Assembly (NCBI GenBank): GCA_964394085.1
Contig: CAYMWF010000007.1
Span: 55,245-102,135, forward strand
DNA from: CAYMWF01 sp964394085 [NCBI: uncultured Gemmatimonadota bacterium]
Lineage (GTDB): Bacteria; GCA-2686955; CAYMWF01
Length of the DNA: 46,891 bases
Direction: 5' to 3'
Shown here: positions 17,120-25,767 of the stretch, in pieces
Numbering within the stretch: the first letter of the stretch is position 1
Layout of the letters: each line of letters begins with the position of its first letter
The notes under the pieces: generated by a model
Database searches by the model: none
What the model was told of the DNA's origin: nothing
What the model saw: the letters and a program-made list of their open reading frames with translations, nothing else
Translations under genes and position numbers: made by a program

Positions 17120-20100
17120 CGTCCACCCCCCTGATTTTTAAACTTATACCAAAAGGATCGCTTCCCCTGAAGGAAAGCCCCGGATAACGCCGGGTCAGAA
17201 CACCCAGTGAACCGGGGGAGGGATGATAGCCCAGCCGGAATGTCAACTCAAGCCCTTTGTCTCCAGCGGATATTTTCTCGATTCCCAGTTTTGCAGCCTG
17301 AATACGGACAAGCTTGATTTCAGAAAGCGATTGAACCTCCCGCGGAACGGGGCCAAACCTGTCCGAGAGCTCCTCAAGCAAACCGCTGACCGCTGAGACG
17401 CCCACCAGTGAATTGATCTTTCTGTATATGGTCATCCTTTCACTGCTGTCATCAATGTATGTTTCAGGAATGAAAGCGTCGGCTCCCATTATATTCAGCT
17501 CCGGTTCCAGGGGTATTTCTTCTCTCACTCCCTTGATTTCGCTAACAGCTTCTTCCAGCAACTTGCAGTATGTCTCGAATCCGACCGAAGCGATGAACCC
17601 GTGCTGCTCAGCTCCAAGAACGTTACCGGCGCCCCTGATTTCAAGATCGTGCATAGCTACAGCGTATCCGGAGCCGAGATCAGTATAATCCCTTATTACC
17701 CTCAACCGATGCAGGGCTTTTCGTTTCAGTTTCTTCCTGGGAGGAACAAGAAGAACTGCAGTGGCATGCACCGCGGACCGACCGATCCTTCCCCTTAGCT
17801 GGTATAGCTGCGACAGACCGAACATATCGGCCCGGTTGACAACCATCGTATTAACAGATGGGATATCTATTCCGGCTTCGATTATCAGAGTTGAAAGAAG
17901 CAAATCGAATTCACGGTTGAGGAAACGGAGCATCACGCTTTCCAGGCGTTTTTCAGGCATCTGTCCGTGCGCCACCCCAATACTGACGCCTGGCAGCAAA
18001 TCCTCCAGAAACGAAGCCATCGCCCCAATCGATTTTACCCGGTTGTGCACGAAATAAACCTGGCCGCCCCGATCGATCTCTTTCATGATCGTATCACGTA
18101 TCGTTTTCTCATTGAATTCAGCTATGATCGTTCTTATAGGGTGCCTGTTTTCCGGTGGAGTCGCCAGTATGGATAAATCACGGATCCCCGATAAAGCCAT
18201 ATGCATGGTTCGAGGAATCGGGGTGGCTGTCATGGCGAGGACATCGACATTCTCTTTGAGCGCTTTTATCTTTTCCTTGCTGCCGACGCCGAAACGCTGC
18301 TCCTCATCGATGATAAGCAACCCGAGATCGCTGAAAACCACATCTTTCGACAGTAGCCTGTGCGTACCTATTATGATATCCACGGAGCCGGCGACCAGAC
18401 CGGCGATCACTGCGCGCTGTTCAGCAGGGCTCCGAAAACGCGACAGCATCTCCACCTTGACGGGGAAAGGAGCAAGCCTGTCGCGGAATGTTGAGAAGTG
18501 CTGCTGCGCGAGCACTGTCGTCGGAACAAGGATGCATACCTGCTTCCCTTCCGTCACGCATTTGAAAGCCGCACGGACCGCCACCTCCGTTTTCCCGAAA
18601 CCAACGTCACCGCATATCAATCGATCCATCGGTTTGTTTGATTCCATATCCTTCTTAACATCGCGTATCGCTTTGATCTGGTCGGGGGTTTCTTCGAATA
18701 TGAATGCCGCTTCAAGGTCATCCTGCCAGGATGTATCCGTTCCGAACCCATGGCCGCTCGACACGGAACGGGAAGCATAAAGTTCTATCAAGTCGCTGGT
18801 AATATCCTTTAGAGCCTTCCGGGTGCGTGCTTTCAGCTTGCCCCAGGCTTTACCACCGAGTTTATCGAGCCTGACTGGATTCCCATCGTCTCCGCTTCTA
18901 TATTTCTGGACAAGCTGAAGCTGGTCAACCGGAACAAACAGTTTCCCGTCCCCTTTGTAACGGAGCTCCAGACAATCGATTTGCCTGTTATCGATTAACA
19001 GGCGGCGAAGCCCGAAGAAAATCCCGACTCCATGGTCGATATGCACTACGTAATCACCGGGTTCCAAGGCGAAGGGATCTGAAAGATATTGCCCGCCTCT
19101 GAAGCGCCTTCCCTTTCTCCTGGGACTTCGCTTCCTGAAAATCTCCCTGTCCGAAAAAACTGCGATTCCGGTGTCTTTTGAAATGAAACCACGTCCCAGG
19201 TCGCCTTCACCGAGAAGAGCGGATAATGATGTTTCACCGAGACCGCTTCTGTATCTTCGAAGCTGACTTGCAGTCCCGCAAAAAATATGGACGGCGAGGC
19301 CCTGTTGGATCAGGGAGGAGACTGCTTTATCGACTTCGGCCATGAATCCGGGGACAGACGGAAGCGCACTGAAGCCTGCATTGAACAGCTTCGGAGGGCA
19401 GGATGCTTTTCCCCCGTCCCTGGTTCCTGAAGCTTCCTTCAGATCGTGCAGTATCGCCTCGCCGGTTTCTTCCGCTGTATACAAGACGACCGGGAACTGT
19501 TTTGTCGCCAGTTCCTCAAGATTCCCAAGGAAAGGAGTCTTCGGCTCTATATCCGGCAAATTCTCCGGATTTTCAAAGACGAGGAGAGAAGACGATGGAT
19601 CGAAGTAATCCAGGATTGTCGCTCTTTCAGGATAATACTCATTAAAACGACGCTCCGCCCCTTCAAAATACCCTTCGCTGAAAAACCTTTCCCATCCCGA
19701 AAGTTCTCCTTCGTCCGAGACTATTGCAAGTCGCGAAGATTCAATAACCATTTCCCGTGCCGGGAGCAGCCTTACCCTCTCGATTTCACCCGTCGAGCGT
19801 TGTGTTTCCGGTTCGAAAAGACGGATTGATTCAATTTCATCACCGAAAAGCTCAAGCCTTACAGGGTTCGGGACACCCGGGGTAAAGAAATCCACGATAC
19901 CGCCCCTTACCGAGAAATCACCGTATTCCTGCACAAGGTTGACCCGCGTAAACCCCAACGCCACAAGATGTTTAATAATAAAATCTCGTGCCAGACTGTT
20001 ACCGCGTACGAGAAGGATGCAGCTTTCACGTAATTCCGCAGGCGGCATGGTGGTGCTCTCTAGTGATGACTTTGAACAGATCGTAATTGTCGGTTCAGGT

Positions 20101-20537
20101 ATGGTTGAGCTGTCCCGAAACAGGATAGAGCCCAGGCGGGCAATCCTCGTTTCTGTCTCCTCGCGGGATGGGAGAAGCGAAACCTCACCAATATTGGATC
20201 CCAGGTCGGGAACGGTCCATCCGGGGAACAAAAAGACTTTTCTTTCAGGACAAACCGCTGCGAGGTCCGCAAGAATTTCGCTGGCACGGTTCTCGTCAGC
20301 GGCTACAAAGCATATATCCAGCCCGGTCAGAACTGTCATCATCTCTGTTATAAACGCACCACCCGAGCCATGTACTCCTTCGACCACGCATAATCGCGAA
20401 TCTCCCTCAGGTTCGGATCCGGGGCCTTCGTCTATGAAAGCGGCTAATTCAGAAAGGTGCACATGCCCGGATAGAGCTTGAAAGATCGCCCCGGCTATTT
20501 TGCTTCGTCCTTGGGCCAACTCGACATTATTTTTCAT
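17019..20537 (-). CDS. mfd: Transcription-repair coupling factor Mfd
   Basis: 1172 aa, full family length. Displaces stalled RNA polymerase and recruits UvrA to lesions. In order: UvrB-homology region (about 30-400, no helicase activity expected), RNA polymerase-interaction CarD-like domain near 490-560 (DPFALEPGDYVVHIDHGVGIF), then the RecG-like translocase with GDVGFGKTEVAVRAAFK, the DEEQRFGV box, TATPIPRTMHMALSG, and AHGQMPEKRLE; the TRG motif and C-terminal D7 domain follow. Start ATG at 20537, weak ribosome site. It is the first gene of the ten-gene minus-strand row, its end overlapped by the parvulin lipoprotein gene. Confidence 0.96.
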   Translation of the reverse strand: MKNNVELAQGRSKIAGAIFQALSGHVHLSELAAFIDEGPGSEPEGDSRLCVVEGVHGSGGAFITEMMTVLTGLDICFVAADENRASEILADLAAVCPERKVFLFPGWTVPDLGSNIGEVSLLPSREETETRIARLGSILFRDSSTIPEPTITICSKSSLESTTMPPAELRESCILLVRGNSLARDFIIKHLVALGFTRVNLVQEYGDFSVRGGIVDFFTPGVPNPVRLELFGDEIESIRLFEPETQRSTGEIERVRLLPAREMVIESSRLAIVSDEGELSGWERFFSEGYFEGAERRFNEYYPERATILDYFDPSSSLLVFENPENLPDIEPKTPFLGNLEELATKQFPVVLYTAEETGEAILHDLKEASGTRDGGKASCPPKLFNAGFSALPSVPGFMAEVDKAVSSLIQQGLAVHIFCGTASQLRRYRSGLGETSLSALLGEGDLGRGFISKDTGIAVFSDREIFRKRSPRRKGRRFRGGQYLSDPFALEPGDYVVHIDHGVGIFFGLRRLLIDNRQIDCLELRYKGDGKLFVPVDQLQLVQKYRSGDDGNPVRLDKLGGKAWGKLKARTRKALKDITSDLIELYASRSVSSGHGFGTDTSWQDDLEAAFIFEETPDQIKAIRDVKKDMESNKPMDRLICGDVGFGKTEVAVRAAFKCVTEGKQVCILVPTTVLAQQHFSTFRDRLAPFPVKVEMLSRFRSPAEQRAVIAGLVAGSVDIIIGTHRLLSKDVVFSDLGLLIIDEEQRFGVGSKEKIKALKENVDVLAMTATPIPRTMHMALSGIRDLSILATPPENRHPIRTIIAEFNEKTIRDTIMKEIDRGGQVYFVHNRVKSIGAMASFLEDLLPGVSIGVAHGQMPEKRLESVMLRFLNREFDLLLSTLIIEAGIDIPSVNTMVVNRADMFGLSQLYQLRGRIGRSAVHATAVLLVPPRKKLKRKALHRLRVIRDYTDLGSGYAVAMHDLEIRGAGNVLGAEQHGFIASVGFETYCKLLEEAVSEIKGVREEIPLEPELNIMGADAFIPETYIDDSSERMTIYRKINSLVGVSAVSGLLEELSDRFGPVPREVQSLSEIKLVRIQAAKLGIEKISAGDKGLELTFRLGYHPSPGSLGVLTRRYPGLSFRGSDPFGISLKIRGVDDVLSFIGKFIDTLLQAGNDGSDDFDGGSRRMRR

Positions 20538-20631
20538 CGGACCGTCTTTCTCTGGAATAGAGGAGCGGATTGCGAAGATCCGGGTGCAAATCCGGTGAGA
20601 GGAATAAAGAAGAAGTTCTAACTGTGCGGAT

Positions 20632-21474
20632 TCATGAAAGCGTCTCTAAAACCTGTGAAAGTATCGGGACGGTTGATGCCGCGGTTCCCTTAAGGTGAAA
20701 GCCGTTCCCGGACTGTTCAGCAAGACTGCTGAAGGCGTTCGTTTCAGGATTGATATCCACAAGAATACCACCCTTTGAGGCAACCTTGTAACCGATCTGC
20801 ACCGGCAGATTCGTTGATGCGGATGTTCCGATAACCAAGAGTAAATCAGTGGATCCCGCCGCCCGGATTGACGACTCGAATTTATACTTGGCTTCATCGT
20901 AATATTCATCGAACCAGAGGACATGGGGGCGCCCAATTCTGCCGCATTCAGGACACTTCAAAGATTCAAAGGTTTTTTCGTCCAGAATAGACTTTTTATC
21001 CGGCAGCACATAATGATCATCCAGTCGGTACAGTATATCCGTGCATTCGTTTGAACATCTAAAGTAATCTATGTTTCCATGTATCTGATAAGTGCGGTTT
21101 TCACTGCTCCCTGCTCTCAAGTGCAGGCCGTCCACATTCTGTGTTACAAGCAGAAACCGATCTCCGAAGTGCCGCTCCAGGCGCGCTAAGGCGATATGAG
21201 CAGCGTTAGGCTCAGCATTCCTGCATACTCCCCGACGGTAGAGATACCAGCACCAAACCTCAAAGGGATGCCGCGTGAACATCGCATAGGTCGCCATTTC
21301 CTGCGGATGATATTCCCGTGACCCCACCGTCCAGTAACCTTCTGGTCCTCTGAACGTGGGTATGCCGCTCTCTGCGGAAATGCCAGCACCTGTCAAAGCA
21401 GTGAGACGCCAATCAGGCATTTTTATTCCCGAAAGAAGCGGGACGAGCAGTTCATGAATTTTTTCACGTGACAT
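20632..21474 (-). CDS. Sir2-family NAD-dependent protein deacylase
   Basis: 280 aa. Removes acyl groups from lysine using NAD. Motifs: TGAGISAESGIPTFRG at 28-43, TQNVDGLH at 111-118, catalytic His132, zinc cysteines C140, C144, C174 and C177, and GTSAS near 217. Tyr77 and Arg80 in WYLYRR appear to align with Tyr92 and Arg95 of E. coli CobB, the pair that reads negatively charged acyl groups, so desuccinylase/demalonylase activity is possible (inference). The ribosome site is weak. It lies 94 bases upstream of mfd on the same strand. Confidence 0.9.
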   Translation of the reverse strand: MSREKIHELLVPLLSGIKMPDWRLTALTGAGISAESGIPTFRGPEGYWTVGSREYHPQEMATYAMFTRHPFEVWCWYLYRRGVCRNAEPNAAHIALARLERHFGDRFLLVTQNVDGLHLRAGSSENRTYQIHGNIDYFRCSNECTDILYRLDDHYVLPDKKSILDEKTFESLKCPECGRIGRPHVLWFDEYYDEAKYKFESSIRAAGSTDLLLVIGTSASTNLPVQIGYKVASKGGILVDINPETNAFSSLAEQSGNGFHLKGTAASTVPILSQVLETLS

Positions 21475-21549
21475 CTTAATAGTGACTTTTTCGGTGCCAG
21501 GCAGAAACCTGACTGTTCAACAGGTTGCAGAGTTTGTTTAATAAGCAAT

Positions 21550-21978
21550 TCAGTCGAAAAGCTCAAGGATCTCCGGTTTGGGAGAATCGCCGGTGTTAAG
21601 TTCTATCCTGTAAGGCCGTACAATCACAATTGTGTAATTCGGATCATCCGGACCTGTAAAATATGCCTTATAGCCGTCAGTCCAGAACGAGTGCCGCTCA
21701 TCGGGATCCCTCGTTATCTCGGCGCGACCCTCGACCTGTATGTATTCGTTTGTCTGGTTTCCCTGCGTAACACCGCATGTAATGTGAACTTCTGGATTAG
21801 CTTTAATTTGTGCTACTTTCCTGGAGTTGACAAAGGTAGCAAATTTGATCAGCAGATCTTCTCCCGCTCGGATCGAAACATATCTTACCCAGGGTTTTCC
21901 GGTTTCAGTTACTGTTGCAAGACATGCTATGGGATCCCCGTTTATCACATCGAGAATTAGCTCTTTAAGCGATTTCAC
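21550..21978 (-). CDS. Pyridoxamine 5'-phosphate oxidase-like FMN-binding protein
   Basis: About 142 aa. A single split-barrel domain of the general-stress / PNPOx-like type (ACLATVTETGKPWVRYVS at the N-terminus, then LLIKFATFVNSRKVAQIKANPEVHI and VEGRAEI). Such proteins bind FMN, F420 or haem; the cofactor cannot be decided here. The frame opens at GTG 21987, but AAGGGA abuts that codon directly, whereas GTG at 21978 is 9 bases downstream of it and is preferred. Positioned between the sirtuin and the HTH/coiled-coil gene. Not a canonical pdxH by length. Confidence 0.75.
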   Translation of the reverse strand: MKSLKELILDVINGDPIACLATVTETGKPWVRYVSIRAGEDLLIKFATFVNSRKVAQIKANPEVHITCGVTQGNQTNEYIQVEGRAEITRDPDERHSFWTDGYKAYFTGPDDPNYTIVIVRPYRIELNTGDSPKPEILELFD

Positions 21979-22010
21979 ACCGCACACTCCCTTCTGACAA
22001 TGATAAGCGG

Positions 22011-22556
22011 CTATTGTTTTACCAGCCCAAACAACCTTTGAAAAAAAGATGTATTCTTTTCCTCTTCCAGCTTTTTCCGGTAATAATCTCTTTCATTGGA
22101 TATCTTCATCAGTTTCAGATCAAGATACTCCTTCGAGCGTTCAACTTCAGCCAGCTTCCGTCGTACCCCCCCCTGCTGACATCTGATTACTCCCAGGACA
22201 TATGCAGCTTTCCTGAGTTCTTTTTCCAGAGTTTCGTTGCGTTGCATCAGGGTAAAGTTTTCTTTCCTCAGGAGTTCTGTAACAACACCTTCGCCCTCCG
22301 GTTCTCTCATCGCAGGAAGATTGGGGATGCCCGCAGCGGCGTCTTTTACATTCACCCCATCAGACATGGGAACTTTTTTGATAAAATTCAAGCCGGAATT
22401 GATTACCTCTTCGGCGCTCATAATATAAAATCGTCCGTAAGGTCCCCTTACTTTGGTCGCTGCCAGTTTGCCCGCCTTGATGTACCGGTAAACAGTTTTT
22501 TCACTCCTTCCGGTAAGTTCGGATACTTCCTTAACTGTCAATTCGTCCGGCTTCAT
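22011..22556 (-). CDS. HTH/coiled-coil protein of unknown function
   Basis: 181 aa. Residues about 6-52 form an excisionase/MerR-like helix-turn-helix (LTVKEVSELTGRSEKTVYRY), followed by a linker and a long heptad-rich coiled coil (about 95-168, many Glu/Lys/Leu), ending in a hydrophobic-aromatic tail FFQRLFGLVKQ. The start overlaps the rex stop by four bases (ATGA), so it is translated with rex. The tail could be an amphipathic membrane-contact or partner-binding helix. Neither a phage nor a plasmid context is evident, so excisionase activity is unlikely; a nucleoid or regulator role is inference. Confidence 0.7.
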   Translation of the reverse strand: MKPDELTVKEVSELTGRSEKTVYRYIKAGKLAATKVRGPYGRFYIMSAEEVINSGLNFIKKVPMSDGVNVKDAAAGIPNLPAMREPEGEGVVTELLRKENFTLMQRNETLEKELRKAAYVLGVIRCQQGGVRRKLAEVERSKEYLDLKLMKISNERDYYRKKLEEEKNTSFFQRLFGLVKQ

Positions 22557-23182
22557 AATTCCTGGTTCTCCGTGAGGTGGAATGTAATTCCCTCGAGTTC
22601 CATCGATATATAAGCGTTTCGAAGAAAAAAGCCGTCTGGTACGAACAGCTTTTTCGGTGCAAAATTCAGTATTCCCCTGACTCCGGCTTCAACTACCTGG
22701 TTTACGATATCCTGAGCGTTTTCGGCTGGTACGGCAATGATCGCTATTTCGATTGGACTTGACCTGACGATTTTCTCGAACTCGCTCATATCCAGGATTG
22801 AACAGTCTCCAATTTTTTTGCCTATTTTATTCGGATCATTATCGAAAATCGCCCTTATATGATATCCAAGGTCTCTGAATTCTTTGAATTTAAAGAGAGC
22901 CGTGCCGATGTTCCCGGCTCCGATGAGAACCATCGACCATTCCCTGTCCAGACCCAACAGGCTCTGTAGTTCGCCCAGCAGTCTGTTGACCGGATATCCC
23001 ACGCCCCGCTTTCCGAATTTTCCGAAATATGAAAGATCCTTTCGAACTTGAGCGGGAGTGACTCCGCTTAAATCTGATATTGTACGTGAAGATACCGTCC
23101 TGAAGCCGGTTTCTTTCAGTATTTTCAAATCACGATAATATTTTGAGATTCTTTCGATGGTCGGTTGCGATATCTTTTTCAA
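22553..23182 (-). CDS. rex: Redox-sensing transcriptional repressor Rex
   Basis: 209 aa. Rex binds operators when the NADH/NAD ratio is low and leaves them when NADH binds, controlling fermentation and respiration genes. N-terminal winged helix (VSSRTISDLSGVTPAQVRKDL, YFGKFGKRGVGYPV) and a Rossmann domain with GAGNIG at 88-93; a C-terminal swap helix follows. Full length. The start is TTG at 23182 with no good ribosome site, but it matches the family start. A possible Rex operator lies 47-64 bases upstream. Located between parB and the HTH gene. Confidence 0.93.
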   Translation of the reverse strand: MKKISQPTIERISKYYRDLKILKETGFRTVSSRTISDLSGVTPAQVRKDLSYFGKFGKRGVGYPVNRLLGELQSLLGLDREWSMVLIGAGNIGTALFKFKEFRDLGYHIRAIFDNDPNKIGKKIGDCSILDMSEFEKIVRSSPIEIAIIAVPAENAQDIVNQVVEAGVRGILNFAPKKLFVPDGFFLRNAYISMELEGITFHLTENQEL

Positions 23183-23228
23183 AGGATTAAGCGATCCTGT
23201 TTTTCTACCGGAATTAGATCCTCATTCC

Positions 23229-23246
23229 TCACGAAATGTTTCACAT
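23229..23246 (-). promoter_or_regulatory. Candidate Rex operator
   Basis: Read on the minus strand, ATGTGAAACATTTCGTGA resembles the Rex box TTGTGAA-WWWW-TTCACAA: the first half-site matches 6 of 7, the second 4 of 7. It sits between parB and the rex start, where autoregulation would act. Confidence 0.35.
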
Positions 23247-23273
23247 TCCAGCTACGAATGGTAACAAACTGAA

Positions 23274-24146
23274 TCAGGCGCCTTCAGATTTACAGAACAG
23301 CTCGAAAAGTCTTTCAAATTCCTCAGTCGAATAATAATTAATTTCGATTCTACCTTTCTGTTTTCCCCCTTTAGAAATGTTGTGAATTTTTACCCGTGTT
23401 CCAAGAAATGTCCTGAGCTGATCCTCGAGAGCGACAATATCCGGGTTGTTCCTCTTTACCCGGCTCCTGTTTTTCATTATCTCCACCTTTTTTCGACGTC
23501 GCTCAAGCTCCCTGACAGACCATCCCGAAGATGCGCACCTGGCTCCGTATTTCGCTCTCATCGATTCCGGAAACGCCAGCAAAACCTTGCCATGTCCAGC
23601 GGAAAGTCGTCCATCAGCAATCATATCCCTCACATTTTCAGGGAGATTCAACAACCTGACGATATTTGCCAGGCTGGCCCTTCTGACACCCAGCTTCGCC
23701 GCAATTTCTTCCTGGGTCGTATTAAACTGCTCCAGTAATTTCTTGTATGCGCCGGCTTCTTCGATCGGATTCAGGTTCCTTCTCTGTATGTTCTCGACTA
23801 ATGCAATCTCAAGGAGCTCCGAGTCCTGGATATCCAGTCTTCTTGCCGGAATTTTCTGAAGATTAGCCTTTTTCGCAGCTTTAAGACGCCGCTCTCCCGC
23901 TATAAGCTGATACCCGTCACCGGAAGGCATTACTCTTACCAGGATCGGTTGAATGATACCTTTCGATCTGATTGACTGAGCAAGTTCTTCGAGTTTTTCT
24001 TCATCGAAATCAATGCGCGGCTGGTCGGGATTTACCTGTATCAAGTGAAGTGGAATATTGATCAGCTCGGATTCATCCCTCGGAAAATCTGTATCATCGA
24101 TCGGTATCAGGGCTTCCAACCCTCTGCCTAGAACTTTCCTGCTCAT
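23274..24146 (-). CDS. parB: Chromosome-partitioning protein ParB
   Basis: 290 aa. CTP-dependent sliding clamp that loads at parS and recruits SMC. Start MSRKVLGRGLEALIP is the standard ParB N-terminus (ParA-interacting). The CTP/arginine patch GERRLKAAKK is at 84-93, ENIQRRNLNPIEEA near 117, then the HTH (TQEEIAAKLGVRRASLANIVRLL) and the C-terminal dimer domain. The gene overlaps the end of parA by 53 bases in another frame. Cognate parS sites occur 3.4 kb away at 27535-27583. Confidence 0.95.
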   Translation of the reverse strand: MSRKVLGRGLEALIPIDDTDFPRDESELINIPLHLIQVNPDQPRIDFDEEKLEELAQSIRSKGIIQPILVRVMPSGDGYQLIAGERRLKAAKKANLQKIPARRLDIQDSELLEIALVENIQRRNLNPIEEAGAYKKLLEQFNTTQEEIAAKLGVRRASLANIVRLLNLPENVRDMIADGRLSAGHGKVLLAFPESMRAKYGARCASSGWSVRELERRRKKVEIMKNRSRVKRNNPDIVALEDQLRTFLGTRVKIHNISKGGKQKGRIEINYYSTEEFERLFELFCKSEGA

Positions 24147-24900
24147 TCTTCATCAGCTCCTCCGCGAGAGCAAGGTAGCTCTGCGCACCAGTAGACATCA
24201 CATCGTATAGAAGTATCGGTTTACCGAAACTCGGCGCCTCTCCGAGTTTCACATTCCTGGGTATATAAGTATTATAGACCTTTTCACCAAAGTATGATCT
24301 TGTCTCATCTGCAACCTGCCTCGACAGATTAACCCGCCTGTCATACATTGTCAGGAGGACTCCCTCGATAGCGAGGTCAGGATTGAGATATTTCTGTATC
24401 ATTCGAATGGTCCCCAGAAGCCTTCCAAGACCCTCTAATGCATAGTATTCGCACTGGATTGGAATGATTACCGTGTCTGCGGCCGTCAATGTATTAAGAG
24501 TAAGAACCCCTAGGGAAGGGGGTGAATCCAGGATGATATATTCATATTCATGTTTTACCTGGGTCAGAGCATTTTTCAGACGCAGTTCTTTCGAGACCAT
24601 CTGGATAAGTTCTATTTCCGCTCCGGCAAGGTCCGGATGGGACGGAGCAATTTCCAGATATGGGATTTCCGTCGTCCGGACAATGTCCGGAAGCTCGCAA
24701 TCACCGATCAAAACATGGTAGATACTCTTTTCATTTCGTTCCAATGAATAACCCAGACCACTGCTCGCATTACCCTGCGGATCCATGTCGATAATAAGTG
24801 TTTTCTTTTCAGCTGCAGCGAGACAGGCAGCAAGGTTTACGGCGGTTGTCGTCTTACCGACTCCGCCCTTCTGATTCGCTATCGCGATACATCGTCCCAT
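24094..24900 (-). CDS. parA: Chromosome-partitioning ATPase ParA
   Basis: 268 aa from the ATG at 24900. The frame is open to 24996, but family members begin at MGRCIAIANQKGG and GGA lies about 8 bases upstream, so the shorter start is used. Deviant Walker A KGGVGKTT at 11-18, Walker B region YIILDSPPSLG, and the A' region DMDPQGNASSG are intact. Works with ParB in origin segregation. Overlaps parB by 53 bases. The upstream spacer holds the DnaA-box-like cluster at 24999-25027. Confidence 0.95.
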   Translation of the reverse strand: MGRCIAIANQKGGVGKTTTAVNLAACLAAAEKKTLIIDMDPQGNASSGLGYSLERNEKSIYHVLIGDCELPDIVRTTEIPYLEIAPSHPDLAGAEIELIQMVSKELRLKNALTQVKHEYEYIILDSPPSLGVLTLNTLTAADTVIIPIQCEYYALEGLGRLLGTIRMIQKYLNPDLAIEGVLLTMYDRRVNLSRQVADETRSYFGEKVYNTYIPRNVKLGEAPSFGKPILLYDVMSTGAQSYLALAEELMKNEQESSRQRVGSPDTDR

Positions 24901-24998
24901 ACCAATTCCAAAATTACAATACTTCCATGTTTGAATGAAGTTTCCTAACTCGTTGTTATTATATCGTTTGTTCCTTTTTCCACAATTGTCCGGCAATC

Positions 24999-25027
24999 AT
25001 GTCCACACCTGTCCACACCTGTCCATA
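24999..25027 (+). repeat. Three 10-bp-phased DnaA-box-like repeats upstream of parA
   Basis: ATGTCCACA (24999-25007), CTGTCCACA (25009-25017) and CTGTCCATA (25019-25027) follow each other with an exact 10-base period, so they face one side of the helix. They differ from TTATCCACA at two to three positions but closely resemble the boxes at 36481-36510 in the dnaA-dnaN gap. DnaA binding here is inference. Confidence 0.5.
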
Positions 25028-25064
25028 CCCCTTTTGCCCATTTTGCCATCGGAGAAGTTTTCCA

Positions 25065-25751
25065 TCAAGCGTTTTTATCAACTTCCGGACAATTGTCCAG
25101 TAGTGTTACAATTGTGATATCTATTTTTTCACGCATCGCAGGATTAAGTATTTTTCTGATTCTGTAGTTAAAGGACGTATTTTGCTCCAGTGCTTCATGC
25201 AGGTTATCTCGGGCACTGCTGCGCTTATTCCTGAATATAATCAGCCTTCCATTAGCAACCATTTTCCTCAGAGAGTAGTCGAGAACAATGCCGTGACTTC
25301 CCATCGCTCGAGCGGTAATGATATCGGCGTGTGGCAGAATCGTATCGCTTCTCATAGAGAGTACTTCGACTCTGTCACCTAAAACAAAAACCTTATCAAG
25401 TGCCAGAATATCAATAACTTCTTTCTGGAAGCCTGCTTTTTTCTTCCTGGATTCTATTGAATAAAGAGAAATACCGGGGAAAACGATTTTTACAGGAATA
25501 CAGGGAAATCCCGCCCCGCTACCCAGATCATGAACAATTTCCGAATCGAGCGGAGCGAGATAAGATGCGAGAGCCAGTGAATCAAAAATGTGCCTCTCCA
25601 TAATTCTCGCACTGTCTCTACTGGAAACCAGGTTTGTATAAACGTTTCTCTCTCTGACTAGTTCCGCGTAATATCTGAGCTTTTCAAGTATTTCTTTATT
25701 CACCGGAAGATTTAATACTTCCAACATGGTACCGAGTTTTTCCTCGCCCAT
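25065..25751 (-). CDS. rsmG: 16S rRNA (guanine527-N7)-methyltransferase
   Basis: 228 aa. Methylates G527 in the 530 loop of 16S rRNA using SAM. Motifs: NLVSSRD and ERHIFDSLAL (family signature) at about 40-62, SAM loop HDLGSGAGFPCIPVKI near 75-90, and the ITARAMG region. Full length. A possible ribosome site is AAAGGG about 11 bases upstream of the ATG. It stands 16 bases after the glycogen-synthase-like gene and precedes parA, the usual rsmG-parAB order. The last codons contain the palindrome GGACAATTGTCC at 25087-25098. Confidence 0.93.
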   Translation of the reverse strand: MGEEKLGTMLEVLNLPVNKEILEKLRYYAELVRERNVYTNLVSSRDSARIMERHIFDSLALASYLAPLDSEIVHDLGSGAGFPCIPVKIVFPGISLYSIESRKKKAGFQKEVIDILALDKVFVLGDRVEVLSMRSDTILPHADIITARAMGSHGIVLDYSLRKMVANGRLIIFRNKRSSARDNLHEALEQNTSFNYRIRKILNPAMREKIDITIVTLLDNCPEVDKNA

Positions 25752-25767
25752 CAGTCTTGTAACCCTT

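Noticed and set aside
20578-20600. CCGGGTGCAAATCCGGTGAG, like a cobalamin riboswitch loop
   Set aside because: The rest of the riboswitch fold is absent and no plus-strand gene follows.
21506-21526. Hairpin AACCTG...CAGGTT as terminator
   Set aside because: Only a 6-bp stem with no T tract on either strand.
24901-24996. Longer ParA start
   Set aside because: The extra 32 residues do not match ParA, and the standard start is at 24900.
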